Shown: piece after piece, positions 55,063-64,000 of the stretch
How positions within the stretch are numbered: position 1 is the first letter of the stretch
Layout: every line of letters starts with the position of its first letter
NCBI GenBank assembly: GCA_032718475.1
Contig: JAUCBJ010003734.1
Coordinates: forward strand, 1 to 64,000
Reading direction: 5' to 3'
DNA from: Nemertoderma westbladi
Taxonomy: Eukaryota > Xenacoelomorpha > Nemertodermatida > Nemertodermatidae
Length of the DNA: 64,000 nucleotides
Notes under the pieces: model-generated
What the model was told of the DNA's origin: nothing
The model's input: the letters and a program-made list of their open reading frames with translations, nothing else
The model's database searches: none
Position numbers and translations under genes: made by a program

Positions 55063-58000
55063 ATGTTTAATTCAGTATATCTTGATGATGCTGAGATCCA
55101 CATGAAGCTGTTTCTTTGGAGAGATTCTAAAGATGAGCCTATACATATTTATGTATGTTTGAGGGTGAATATGGGTGACAAACCCGCTCCATCAATATCG
55201 ATGTTGACTGTGAGGATGACAGCTAAGATGTGTAAGTTTGTGTGTTATCAATCTTCTGTGGAAACAATTAATAAGGGTTCATATGTTGATGATATTATGG
55301 ATTCTCGTGATTCAATAGAGAAAATTAAGCAGTTACAGAATGAAGTAACTGAGATACTTTTAAGTGGTGGTTTCAAAATGAAACATTGGTTAACATCAGG
55401 AGAAGTGTTGAATACTGAGTGTTCTGATGTTAAATTGCAAAATGCAATTGGTGATGACGAAACTGGAGCCCTTTGCCTCGGATATGATACAATTAATGAT
55501 GAATTGTATGTTCGTGCATCTGTAAATTTCGGACCCAAAGTGGGTAAGGTCAAACAGGATAATAATATAAGTTTTGGTGAAGTCATGGACAGTTTACCTG
55601 TAAAGATAACTAAACGTATACTACTTAGCCAAGTTAGTGGATTGTTTGATCCTCCAGGAATAGTTTTACCGGTGAAAATGGCTGGAGCTATATTATTACG
55701 AGAGACTAAGCATCAAAGTAAAACTAACGATGGGAAATCAACTGGATGGGATGATCCCATTAACCATAAGTTCGTTTCAAAGTGGATAAACATTCTAGAA
55801 CAATTTATTGAAGTTGGACAGTTGAGATTTCCACGAAGTTTGAAACCGGAAATTCATTTGAATTCCCCCATATTGATAACATTTTCTGATGGATCAGAAA
55901 AGGCTAGTGGGGCGATTATATACGTACGATGGAAATGTGGGAATAGTGATAACTATATTATCAGGTTGAATGAAGCAAAAGGAAAGCTGGCGCCTTTGAT
56001 TGCAAAGGGGGATGTGGTGAAAACCGAAATGTATGGTGCGCTAGTTGGAACTATGCTTCGTTTGTATCACCTGAAGTATGCAAAGATAAATTACTCTCGG
56101 ATATATCATTTCGTTGATTCTATGACGATTCTCGGAGCTATTAAGAAAGATAGCTATGGATATCAGACTTTCTTTGCTAACAGGGTTGGTGAGATTCAGG
56201 CCTCATCGGATCCAAATGAATGGGCATGGGTTCGAGGTGATGATAATCCAGCAGATCTTGTGACAAGAGGTGCAAAGGCCAGTGACATTACTGCTGAATC
56301 GTTTTATCATAATGGACCAAATTGGCTCAGGAATCCAGAGGAGAAGTGGCCAATAGTGAAGAACGTTACATCTGAGGGACAAATTGAAACTCTTAATTTG
56401 CAAAGGAAAGCATTTACTCAAGTTTCAACCATTACAGAAAAACTAAGAATGAAAATATCTGATGAGTATTATAGAGTGAATAATCGGTTTGTTGAGGATG
56501 ATATTAAACCGACAAGGTTTAGTGAATTTAAGAAACTAACTAGTTGTGTTGATGCAGTACATGTGTGTTGCAAATGGTGGCTTAATAAATGGAGGATTAA
56601 ATATGGCCATGGCAACAAAATTGAAGTCTCTGCACCGTTTAAGGTGGGAGGTGATGGAAGTAAATATATGTCACTAACTGTAGAAAATATTTGTGAAGCA
56701 GAATGGATTGTGTATTTATCTCAACAAGAGAAAATTCCAAAATCAACTGTTAATAATCTTGTAGCATATATTGACAAATCTACAAATTTGTTAAAAACAA
56801 ATGGTCGAATTGGCGTCGATGGTAAGACTAAGAAGCCAGGGTTAGCTGTTCCAATAATAGCATATGCTCATGTAGCGAATTTCATGGTTCTACAGGCTCA
56901 TCATCGAGGTCATCGAGGGGTTGAAGGGACTTGGGCTAAAGTTCGATCAGTTGTATGGGTTATTCGTGGATGGAGAATAGTAAAACGTGTTGTATATAAC
57001 TGTATCCTATGTAGACGCTTGAAACCTATATCAATACAACAGGTTATGGCTGACTTACCTGCCTGTTGTACAACTCTGAGCCCGGTGTTTAAATATACTG
57101 CATTGGATTTATTTGGGCCTGTAATGGTTCGAGGTGAAACAAATAAACGTAGTATTGGAAAGGGATGGGGTATAGTATTAGTATACCTCGCATCAAGAGC
57201 TGTTCATGTGGAGTTTGCTTGTAACTATGGGACTGAGGGATTTATGATTGCGTTCAGTCGGTTTCAATCTATTCGGGGATCGCCAAGTGTAATTTATTCG
57301 GATCCAGGTAGTCAGCTGGGTGGAGCTGCGTCTGAACTTGGTGCATATTATGATTCGATTGACAAAGAGAAGTTGAAGAGGAGGACACGACGATCTATTG
57401 ATGATAAGAGTAAATGGATATTTCATTCTCCTGCTGCTCCGCATGCTAATGGTGCTGCAGAAGCAGGAGTGAAACTCGTGAAACAGGCTATTGTATTGAC
57501 TGTTGGGAAGGAAATTTTCACTTTTAATGAATGGATAACGGTTCTATACCATGCTGCTAATCTGGTTAATGAGAGACCTGTAGCTGCTAAAATAACGGAG
57601 GAAAGTCAAATCGATTATCTATGTGCTAACAATCTGTTGTTGGGTCATGCTACAACATATTCGGCGGAAGAACCTACTGAATTCGTTAGGAATGTTGGAA
57701 AACGATATAAATTTGTGCAGAATGCCATCAAGCGGTTCTGGAATGAATGGGAATGTATTACTTACCCTTCATTATATATTAGGAAGAAGTGGCATGTGGA
57801 ACATCGTAACTTAAAAGTTGGTGATGTTGTGTTAGTTCAACCGAAAGAGTCGACATTCAAAGGAGAATATCGTATTGCCATAGTACTGACTGTATTTCCT
57901 GATAGTAAGGGGAATGTACGTCGGGTTGAAATAGGATATAAAAACTTCGGTAAAGAGAGTGTAAATCATTACAAAGGTAGTAAATATACGAAAGTTCAAC

Positions 58001-58092
58001 GTGATGTGATATCGTTGATGTTGTTATTACCTGTTGATTGTGATGATGATTTTGAAACTGAAAGTAATTGTAGTAAGGAATTGACAGGGTAA
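55063..58092 (+). CDS. Inner BEL/Pao pol: RT, RNase H, integrase, open frame
   Basis: The frame is 1009 codons. RT palm with catalytic YVDD at 55282-55293. RNase H at about residues 270-410: ITFSDGSEKASGA, TEMYGAL, FVDSMTILGAI, and DNPADLVTRG. Integrase at about residues 605-850: the zinc-binding HHRGHRG and CILC pair, the first catalytic Asp in TALDLFGP, the second in VIYSDPGSQLGG, and the Glu in HANGAAEAGVKLVKQ. A DNA-binding tail follows with KVGDVVLVQPKE. All catalytic residues appear present. The enzyme complex copies the RNA and inserts the DNA into the host chromosome. Confidence 0.93.
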   Translation: MFNSVYLDDAEIHMKLFLWRDSKDEPIHIYVCLRVNMGDKPAPSISMLTVRMTAKMCKFVCYQSSVETINKGSYVDDIMDSRDSIEKIKQLQNEVTEILLSGGFKMKHWLTSGEVLNTECSDVKLQNAIGDDETGALCLGYDTINDELYVRASVNFGPKVGKVKQDNNISFGEVMDSLPVKITKRILLSQVSGLFDPPGIVLPVKMAGAILLRETKHQSKTNDGKSTGWDDPINHKFVSKWINILEQFIEVGQLRFPRSLKPEIHLNSPILITFSDGSEKASGAIIYVRWKCGNSDNYIIRLNEAKGKLAPLIAKGDVVKTEMYGALVGTMLRLYHLKYAKINYSRIYHFVDSMTILGAIKKDSYGYQTFFANRVGEIQASSDPNEWAWVRGDDNPADLVTRGAKASDITAESFYHNGPNWLRNPEEKWPIVKNVTSEGQIETLNLQRKAFTQVSTITEKLRMKISDEYYRVNNRFVEDDIKPTRFSEFKKLTSCVDAVHVCCKWWLNKWRIKYGHGNKIEVSAPFKVGGDGSKYMSLTVENICEAEWIVYLSQQEKIPKSTVNNLVAYIDKSTNLLKTNGRIGVDGKTKKPGLAVPIIAYAHVANFMVLQAHHRGHRGVEGTWAKVRSVVWVIRGWRIVKRVVYNCILCRRLKPISIQQVMADLPACCTTLSPVFKYTALDLFGPVMVRGETNKRSIGKGWGIVLVYLASRAVHVEFACNYGTEGFMIAFSRFQSIRGSPSVIYSDPGSQLGGAASELGAYYDSIDKEKLKRRTRRSIDDKSKWIFHSPAAPHANGAAEAGVKLVKQAIVLTVGKEIFTFNEWITVLYHAANLVNERPVAAKITEESQIDYLCANNLLLGHATTYSAEEPTEFVRNVGKRYKFVQNAIKRFWNEWECITYPSLYIRKKWHVEHRNLKVGDVVLVQPKESTFKGEYRIAIVLTVFPDSKGNVRRVEIGYKNFGKESVNHYKGSKYTKVQRDVISLMLLLPVDCDDDFETESNCSKELTG

Positions 58093-58146
58093 AATTCATT
58101 TACTAATTGAAATTATGTTGAATTATAAGGGATTTGAACAATAGAC

Positions 58147-58158
58147 TAGGGTGGGAGG
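58147..58158 (+). promoter_or_regulatory. Polypurine tract of the inner BEL/Pao element
   Basis: AGGGTGGGAGG lies immediately before the 3' LTR, the expected place for plus-strand priming. Confidence 0.6.
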
Positions 58159-59144
58159 TGTTACGCTCAGTTCATTGTGCGTGAAAAAAGGACAAATAGT
58201 GTTGGCAAGTCTATTGTGTTTATATGTCTGTATGTGGTATTGTTGTAGTGCTACCGGTAGCATAATTGGTTTACTGACTGACTGAAAAGGCTTCACTGTC
58301 AGACATGCTGCTGTGTTGCAGCAGCCTTGGTGATGTGCTAACGATGGTTGTACCGTGTGTCAACTGTCAGACGTGCTGCTGTGTTGCAGTCTTAGTGATG
58401 TGCTAACAATAGGTATACCGTGTATACATTGCATATGTGCAACCGGTATAGTGTAAACCGGCTGACCGTACCGAAAATGACGGTAGACTTAACTGTCAGA
58501 GCAGTTGCGGACCATGCCTATTTGGAGGCTCATATGTTTGTGTTTATGGTAACATAATTATTGATTTATGGATTTATAGATTTATAGATGGTTTAGCTAA
58601 AGGAGGAACTAGTTAGGCATTATTATTCTCATATTGCAATATTTATTGCGTTTGTATATATCTGTGTTTGGTTAAGTTTATGAAATATATTATAAACGTT
58701 AAAACAATGATTAATAGACCTACCTATGTTCAGCAAGCTAGGCCTACCTCACCTACCTACATATAGATCTTGGTAAGAATAATATGCAGTAATATACATT
58801 GTAATGTAAGTACAGTATCACAATAGTTGATTGGGTTGATATATTAATTAATAATGTTTGTTGTTGTTTTAGGTTTGAATCTTTACCTTGTCATTGCATA
58901 TATTACAATGTTGTCAATCTGTTGATTGTATTCAATAATGCATAGCATAATGGTGATGAATACAAAGTCGTTTCTCTAACTGTCTAATAAGTGTTCTAAA
59001 TGTAAATAGTATTTGTGGTATAATATACTTTACTGATGACTGAAGATGACTGAATCTCTATTTCATTATTTCTTATACGCGTATGGCGCGGCCAAGCAAT
59101 TGGTTCATGTTTAAAACCCCCTTTCACTCATATATAGTGAAACA
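58159..59144 (+). repeat. 3' LTR of the inner BEL/Pao element
   Basis: 986 bp, TGTTACGCTC to AGTGAAACA. It differs from the 5' LTR by scattered changes, for instance an extra TTTATAGA in a repeat near 58577 and a missing stretch near 58530. Confidence 0.95.
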
Positions 59145-59701
59145 TACGCGATACACACTCTTACAGTACCAGAGCTAGTGCTTCAAACTTCTACCTCCCG
59201 AATTGTAAATCCTTCGAATATCTTACTTTCTTTTTTAACGGCATTAAAAATTGGAACGCTATGCCTAATGAAATTAATAACCTAAATAATCAACATTCTT
59301 TTAAATCTGCAGTTAAATCTCACCTCCGTGTGCAATGTAAAAATAGGTACAATAGTCCTACAGTAAGTTATTAGTTTATTAATTATTTACTATTTATACT
59401 GTAATTACGTTTTATATTAAATTGTTCTGTACATTACATCTTTATCATTGAGTCGGACATTATCACGCTCTCGGTAAAGTTGTACATGTACATAGTGTAA
59501 TTACGTTTTATATTGGTTTTAGGTTAGCGTAGTGTAATATTGTATTTGTAACCAAGTAACATAAAGGACCCCCTTGGAAATAAGCTGCAAAGCTTTAGGG
59601 GTAATCCTATATGTTATGTTGGACAATACCTTTATACCGGTACACTGTTTGGTGTATTTGTTATTGTTTTTACATAATGTATAAATAAATCTATCTATCT
59701 A
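59145..59701 (+). pseudogene. CR1-like LINE C-terminus and 3' UTR, displaced by the BEL/Pao insertion
   Basis: The frame continues from the target-site duplication with FEYLTFFFNGIKNWNAMPNE and ends at the TAG 59372-59374, the usual C-terminus of CR1-like RT proteins. A 3' UTR follows and ends at ATCTATCTATCT (about 59690-59700). Downstream sequence returns to the outer BEL/Pao element. Confidence 0.8.
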
Positions 59702-59749
59702 CCCGTAACGATAAGGACAAATACGTACACCGGTGTCCAAGACGATGGA

Positions 59750-62520
59750 TATCATCCAGGCTCACCGGATGAGGACGGTGAAGCGAGCGCGAGGGAGGTA
59801 ACCTGCCAGGGATTCCCCACTGATAGCTTGTCGACCTGCGCGAGGACGTATTTATCATCGGCCATGTCAGAAATATTAAGCATGATACCAGTGAAACTTA
59901 CTGGAGACAAGGGGTCGAAGAGACTATATGTAATGTTGGACACCGCATCCACCTTATCATATATAGACAAGGAAGAGCTAAGGTGCCGCTGATGAGTCCC
60001 ATAGAAAAGGAGTATTTTGATGAACTCCAAATACCAAGACACCAGGTAGGTTATAGAAATGTGTCCATGTTGATTGGAGCGGAACAGCTGATCGCGCACC
60101 AAATATGGGAAACGAGACCAGCTGAGCTGTATGTAAATGGGCCACACGCCCATAGGACTATATTAGGTTGGTGTACACGCGTACCCATTTCATATGAGTT
60201 TCCAGGTGGCGATAAGCCAAAGGATGGACACGATGATTCGCAACCTACACCGCAATTACCGTTAGTAGAACCACCAGAAAATGATGAGTTTAGGAGAGCC
60301 TGTATTGACCACTATAGCGACTTTAGCGAGTCAGATGAGGAGTTGAGTCCCGATAATGTTAGATAGTTGGAACCGCTCTATAACGACCAAACAGATAGTG
60401 AACCCGAGGACTACTGCTATCAGACCCGTGGGTCTGGTTCAGTGGCCCATGCCACTTATATGAGTAACGTTTTGACATATACCAATATAGTGGAGGGTCA
60501 GATGGCGAAATATCGAGAATTCGACATTTTCCAATTCAGCGAGGAGGAGTTACAAAAGGAATTGATACGCCAAGACCTCGAAGCAGGAGCTAGAACCGTC
60601 GAATGGTTGGATAAAGACGCGATGGAACCAGGTGGTTACGACTTAACCATGTCCACCGACGAGAAACGATCTCTGGAGATGATGGAAGATACCATACGCC
60701 TGTTACCAATAGGACACTTTGAGGTTGGAATGTTGTGGCGTCAGCAACCCCCTAAGTTGGAAAACAATTACAACCTAGCTTTGAAAAGATTAACCAGAGT
60801 AAAAGCGCGGTTGTTGAAGAACCAAGACATTAGGGAGAAGTATTGCGCCCAAACAACTACTACAACAACTATCTGAACAAGGGATTTGCCAGGAAGGTAG
60901 AGAACCCCGACATAGTAACGGATCAGACATATTACCTTCCACACCATTATATAACCCACCCCGATAAACCAAATAAGGTCCGAGTGGTTAATGACTGCAC
61001 AGCAGTCTATGGGTATGTACCTGAACTCTGAACTGATGGATGGTCCCAACCTCAATAACTATTTAATAGGGATACTGTTACGCTTTAGACAGCACCGATT
61101 TGCCTTTACTTGCGACATCGAGGCGATGTTCCACCAGGTGAGAGCCTGCAAGGCAGACCAAGATAGACTCAGATTTCTCTGGTATGAGAATGAAGACCTA
61201 TCCAGCCCAGTGGTTACGTACCAGATGTACATCAGAATATTCGGCACCCGCGACAGTCCCAACGGCACGCTGTTTGTCTTAAAGAAAACGGTGACAGCCC
61301 AGATTGGAAACTACCCGGTAGACGTAATCGAGTCCATCTTAAGGAACTTTTATATGGACGACGGGTTGGTGTCTAAGGACACGGCGGAATAAGCCATAGA
61401 TGTGGCTCACGGTCTACAGGAGTGTTTAGCTACGGGAGGTTTCCCACTGACCAAATTTACCACTAATTTGGAGGCATTATTAGAGTCGTTCCCAGTGAAG
61501 GATCGCGGGAGCGGAGACATCGAGTTAGGTGTAGAACCCATTCCCATGGCGCGAGTGCTGGGACTCGGATGGAATCCGAATACAGATAAATTTCAGGTAA
61601 GAGTGAGATTTGAGCCCAGTAGCCCAGGCAAGACTTTGACTAAGAGAATCTGCTTCTCGACCATGAGCAGACTATTTGACCTGGTGAACTTTATCAGTCC
61701 GGTAGTATTACAGGCACGGATATGTATAAGGAAAATCTGGCTGTCCGACTTAGAGTGGGACGAGCCGATATCCCCAATACATGAGAAGCAATGGAGAGAG
61801 TGGGAAGCCGAGTTGCATCTATTGAAAAATATAGATGTACCCCGCTCCTACTTTCCGAATCAGCTGGTATTCCCAGCTGATTTAGAACTGCATCTATTTA
61901 GCGATGCAAGTGATACCAGCTTTGGTATGGTAGCCTACCTTCGCTGAGAGGTAAGTCAGGATAAGTTTGAGACGGCCTTTGTTACTTCTAGATCAAAGAC
62001 AATGCCGGTCAAATACATGACTGTCCCTCGTGCAGAGTTACAGGCAGCAGTAGTATTGGTTGAGGTAAGTAAACAAATAATAGAGGAGTTAGACATGACC
62101 TTGACATTATTCTATTGGACGGACGCATCTTTGGTGCTAGTGTATATTGCAGCTGACAATATTGCACTAAAGACATTTGTAGCCAACAGACGTGCCCAGA
62201 TCATTGACTTTTCGACGAAGGAACAATGGAGACATTGCCTGGGAGTGTTAAACACCGCCGACATAACTTCGAGAGGTGCCATGCCAGCAGAATTCTGTCA
62301 GGAAGAATCCCAGGCGTTTTGGTTACATGGACCGGAATTTCTAACAAGGACACAGGAGTATTGGCCAGAGCGGCTGAAGATTGTTACCAACCCGATGCCG
62401 ATAGATGCAGAGGTCAAGTTGGATAAGGTTTCCAAGTCTAAGTCGCCAAAGTTTTGCGCTACGCATGGGAATAGGTTAGAAGGTAGTTTAAGAATGAGAC
62501 GGGATTTAGAAAGCCGAACT
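59750..62520 (+). pseudogene. Outer BEL/Pao pol: protease, RT, RNase H; no integrase
   Basis: Order: protease with LYVMLDTASTLSYID (about 59925-59965), HAHRTILGWCTRVP, the pre-RT block RSLEMMEDTIRLLPIGHFEV, RT with LPHHYITHP, RFAFTCDIEAMFHQVRA, YMDD in NFYMDDGLVS (about 61350), the ARVLGLGWNP and RLFDLVNFISPVVLQ region, and RNase H with LHLFSDASDTSFGMVAYLR and WTDASLVLVYI, ADITSRGA. Stops at 60364-60366, 61390-61392 and 61945-61947 lie in frame; frameshifts near 60855 and 61030. Gag lies upstream at 34.9-38.2 kb. Integrase motifs are not found before the next ORF. Confidence 0.85.
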
Positions 62521-62666
62521 TGAACTGCTGGAAGGCAGGCCAGGTAGCTCGGGATGTCGATCCTTCCTTACGATCTAACTGATCCACCTACAGTATAACT
62601 AGCTTATGTAACGGCTTATTTGGAATATATATATACATATAATATATGCGCAAGGAATGATTAACA
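62521..62666. other. Short AT-rich gap, no gene
   Basis: A TATATATATACATATAATATAT tract near 62623-62646 separates the pol relic from the next ORF. No integrase residue is visible. Confidence 0.5.
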
Positions 62667-63947
62667 ATGACGAGTAAAGATATCACTGCGGAACCGAGGA
62701 GAGGTTGGACCGCGAAAGAGGTAGCGGGACTACCGTTTGCCCGTCATGGTTGTAAGGATTCAAATGTGTACTATCATGGTCAATCTGTGATAGACCTAAA
62801 CACCAACTTTAAATCGAATTATGATAAAGGATTGAGGAAGGAAAGAATGAGGGCGCTGGAGGAGAGAATGGAGGTGTTGCGTCGAGAATACCGAACCCGA
62901 TACCCCTACGACTTTGCCGTTGATGTGTGCGACATAAGCGCGGATCCCAACAAGGAAATAGCGCAACTATACCATATGAATATGTATTTATTGCACGACG
63001 AACCTCTACCCGCTGTTAGAGATCAATTTGACGGAATGCATCTTTACCGAAGAACCCGAGGGGAAGATGAGGAGACGTTAAGGGTTTTCAGCGTGTATAA
63101 GTTGTTCTACAAATGCAGCGAATGTATGAATAAACAATATGTATCCATCCCCGATCGTCTAAATGAGCTGAATCCCGAACTGCTATTAACGCGGTGCAAG
63201 GCTCATCAGTTTCTTAGGAACAACGAAGGAGGTTACCCGATGAGTAATCCAATGATCAGCATCGATTTTAGCGGAAAGAAACCTCCGAGACCTGTTATCG
63301 TTACGACTTTGGATCCATACACGGAGATTAAACCTCGTACGACTCCCGCTTTGATAGAAACGGCAGCGGCCATTTCACTCTACTGAGCATATAAAGACCT
63401 GGAGGCGCAGCGCGAAGCAGCACGGGACTCGAGCACCAAACCCGCGGGAAAGGAACTCTCGAGTCCCTGGTCCACATTCACTTCGCCACATCCGGAGAAG
63501 AAGCTCACGCCTGAGCACCAGGACGAGATAAATGCGTTGCGACAGGAAGAGCGAGCGGCAAAGGCAAAACAACTATTCATCGAACATATAGCTGAGTATA
63601 ATAAGACTGCGGATAAACACCGGGAAGAAATGAGGAGAGTTACTGGATTTGTTCCACAGGCTGTATCTCAACCTAGACCGGTGTACTATTCCAGTGGTAA
63701 CGAAGCTGCGATGTTGGTAGATCATCCAGAGGCGCGAGATGCCATTTGGTTCTTGCCGATGGTGATGTTGGTGGACCATGGGAACATCGACTGCTTGAGG
63801 GAAGCCCTGCGTGACGTTCCGATGCAGATAACGGACTACAACACATTGGATAAGATTGGAGCTCCGGGGAAGGAGAGTAAGATATTTGGTTGGCTAGACG
63901 AATACATAAAAGGTATGGGTTGCGGTGGCTACGTTCCCAGACGATGA
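62667..63947 (+). CDS. Unrecognised ORF, 426 codons with one internal TGA
   Basis: I do not recognise this protein. ATG 62667 opens 239 codons to a TGA at 63384-63386; the same frame then runs without break to 63947, adding 186 codons. Visible features are a Lys/Arg/Glu-rich helix (about residues 55-80, LRKERMRALEERMEVLRREY), a possible zinc site with the C-x2-C of FYKCSECMNKQ and a Cys about 35 residues on, a second charged helix after the TGA (HREEMRR), and a C-terminus IFGWLDEYIKGMGCGGYVPRR. No signal peptide or membrane segment. It follows the outer BEL/Pao RNase H where integrase would be expected. It may be an extra ORF of that element, part of another element, or a host gene remnant. 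Confidence 0.5.
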
Positions 63948-64000
63948 CAAGGTAGACCAAGCATGGTTGAGGAGGAAGGGTTCCTATACCCAATATGACT
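63948..64000. other. Right edge, nothing recognised
   Basis: 53 bases after the stop codon, too short to interpret. Confidence 0.3.

Larger units (their letters stand above)
42157..59144 (+). mobile_element. Inner BEL/Pao LTR retrotransposon with 5-bp TSD TACGC
   Basis: It is bounded by near-identical LTRs and by TACGC at 42152-42156 and 59145-59149. Order inside: gag, protease, RT, RNase H, integrase. The coding part is interrupted by a gag-only LTR element (43777-49868), a foldback element (50555-51628) and an RTE-like LINE (52857-54699). Without these insertions the element would be about 8 kb. It sits in the RT C-terminus of the CR1-like LINE. Confidence 0.93.
38230..59701 (+). mobile_element. 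CR1-like LINE with 2A/PHD ORF1, split by later insertions
   Basis: Parts on the plus strand are: ORF1 (about 38290-38730), endonuclease (38740-39630), RT in two blocks (39660-39890 and 40584-42156) and the last about 75 codons plus 3' UTR (59145-59701), ending in an ATCTATCTATCT tail. Gaps are a MITE (39894-40580) and the 17-kb BEL/Pao element (42157-59144). The LINE lies inside the outer BEL/Pao gag-pol. The 5' edge is approximate; I could not find its target-site duplication. Confidence 0.8.

Noticed and set aside
60364-63386. Genetic-code reassignment or stop-codon readthrough to explain many in-frame stops
   Set aside because: All three stop codons occur in frame and frameshifts accompany them in the pol relic, while the LINE and inner BEL/Pao frames use normal stops. 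Decay is simpler.

Overview
The window is a transposable-element-dense stretch of an animal nuclear genome. The evidence is two BEL/Pao-type LTR retrotransposons (a lineage confined to metazoans), several APE-type LINEs, a tRNA-derived SINE, MITE-like inverted-repeat elements and a long AT-rich satellite. One LINE carries a 2A peptide plus a PHD-like finger, a combination I recall from sea urchin and other marine invertebrate CR1-like elements, so a marine invertebrate is likely. The phylum cannot be fixed from this sequence. I see no convincing host gene; one unrecognised ORF at the right edge (62667-63947) is the only candidate.

Layout. 1-1.7 kb: unannotated sequence with a tRNA-like Pol III promoter and a TATA/heat-shock-element-like block. 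1.7-3.74 kb: an inverted RTE-like LINE fragment with a second RTE-like copy nested in it. 5.3-7.5 kb: relic of a gag gene with three CCHC zinc knuckles. 7.57-8.6 kb: relic C-terminal domain of an RT-bearing retroelement. 9.5-9.7 kb: a SINE with target-site duplications. 10.0-12.85 kb: a minus-strand RTE-like LINE with endonuclease and RT.

12.85-31.39 kb is one giant structure. Inverted arms built of about 180-bp and 22-bp tandem repeats enclose a decayed acidic/coiled-coil gene and roughly 10 kb of a 34-bp satellite. The satellite is split by an almost intact 4.6-kb LINE whose ORF2 is 1059 codons. The whole looks like a foldback-type TIR element colonised by satellite, with different higher-order repeat periods in its two arrays. 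31.7-33.2 kb is a minus-strand CR1/L2-type LINE relic next to a 326-bp TIR element.

34.9-62.5 kb is a nest of retroelements. The outer host is a decayed BEL/Pao element (gag 34.9-38.2 kb; protease/RT/RNase H 59.8-62.5 kb). A CR1-like LINE with 2A and PHD modules (about 38.3-59.7 kb) interrupts it. That LINE is interrupted by a 687-bp MITE (3-bp TSD TAC) and by a 17-kb BEL/Pao element with LTRs 42157-43140 and 58159-59144 and TSD TACGC. The inner BEL/Pao element carries three insertions of its own: a gag-only LTR element (43777-49868, TSD CTCGC), a hairpin-ended foldback element (50555-51628, 10-bp TSD) and an RTE-like LINE (52857-54699, 11-bp TSD). Because most junctions are clean, the relative order of insertion can be read directly.

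Most reading frames are broken. The best preserved are ORF2 of the satellite-embedded LINE, the RT-RNase H-integrase ORF of the inner BEL/Pao element and the RT ORF of the 53-kb RTE-like copy.
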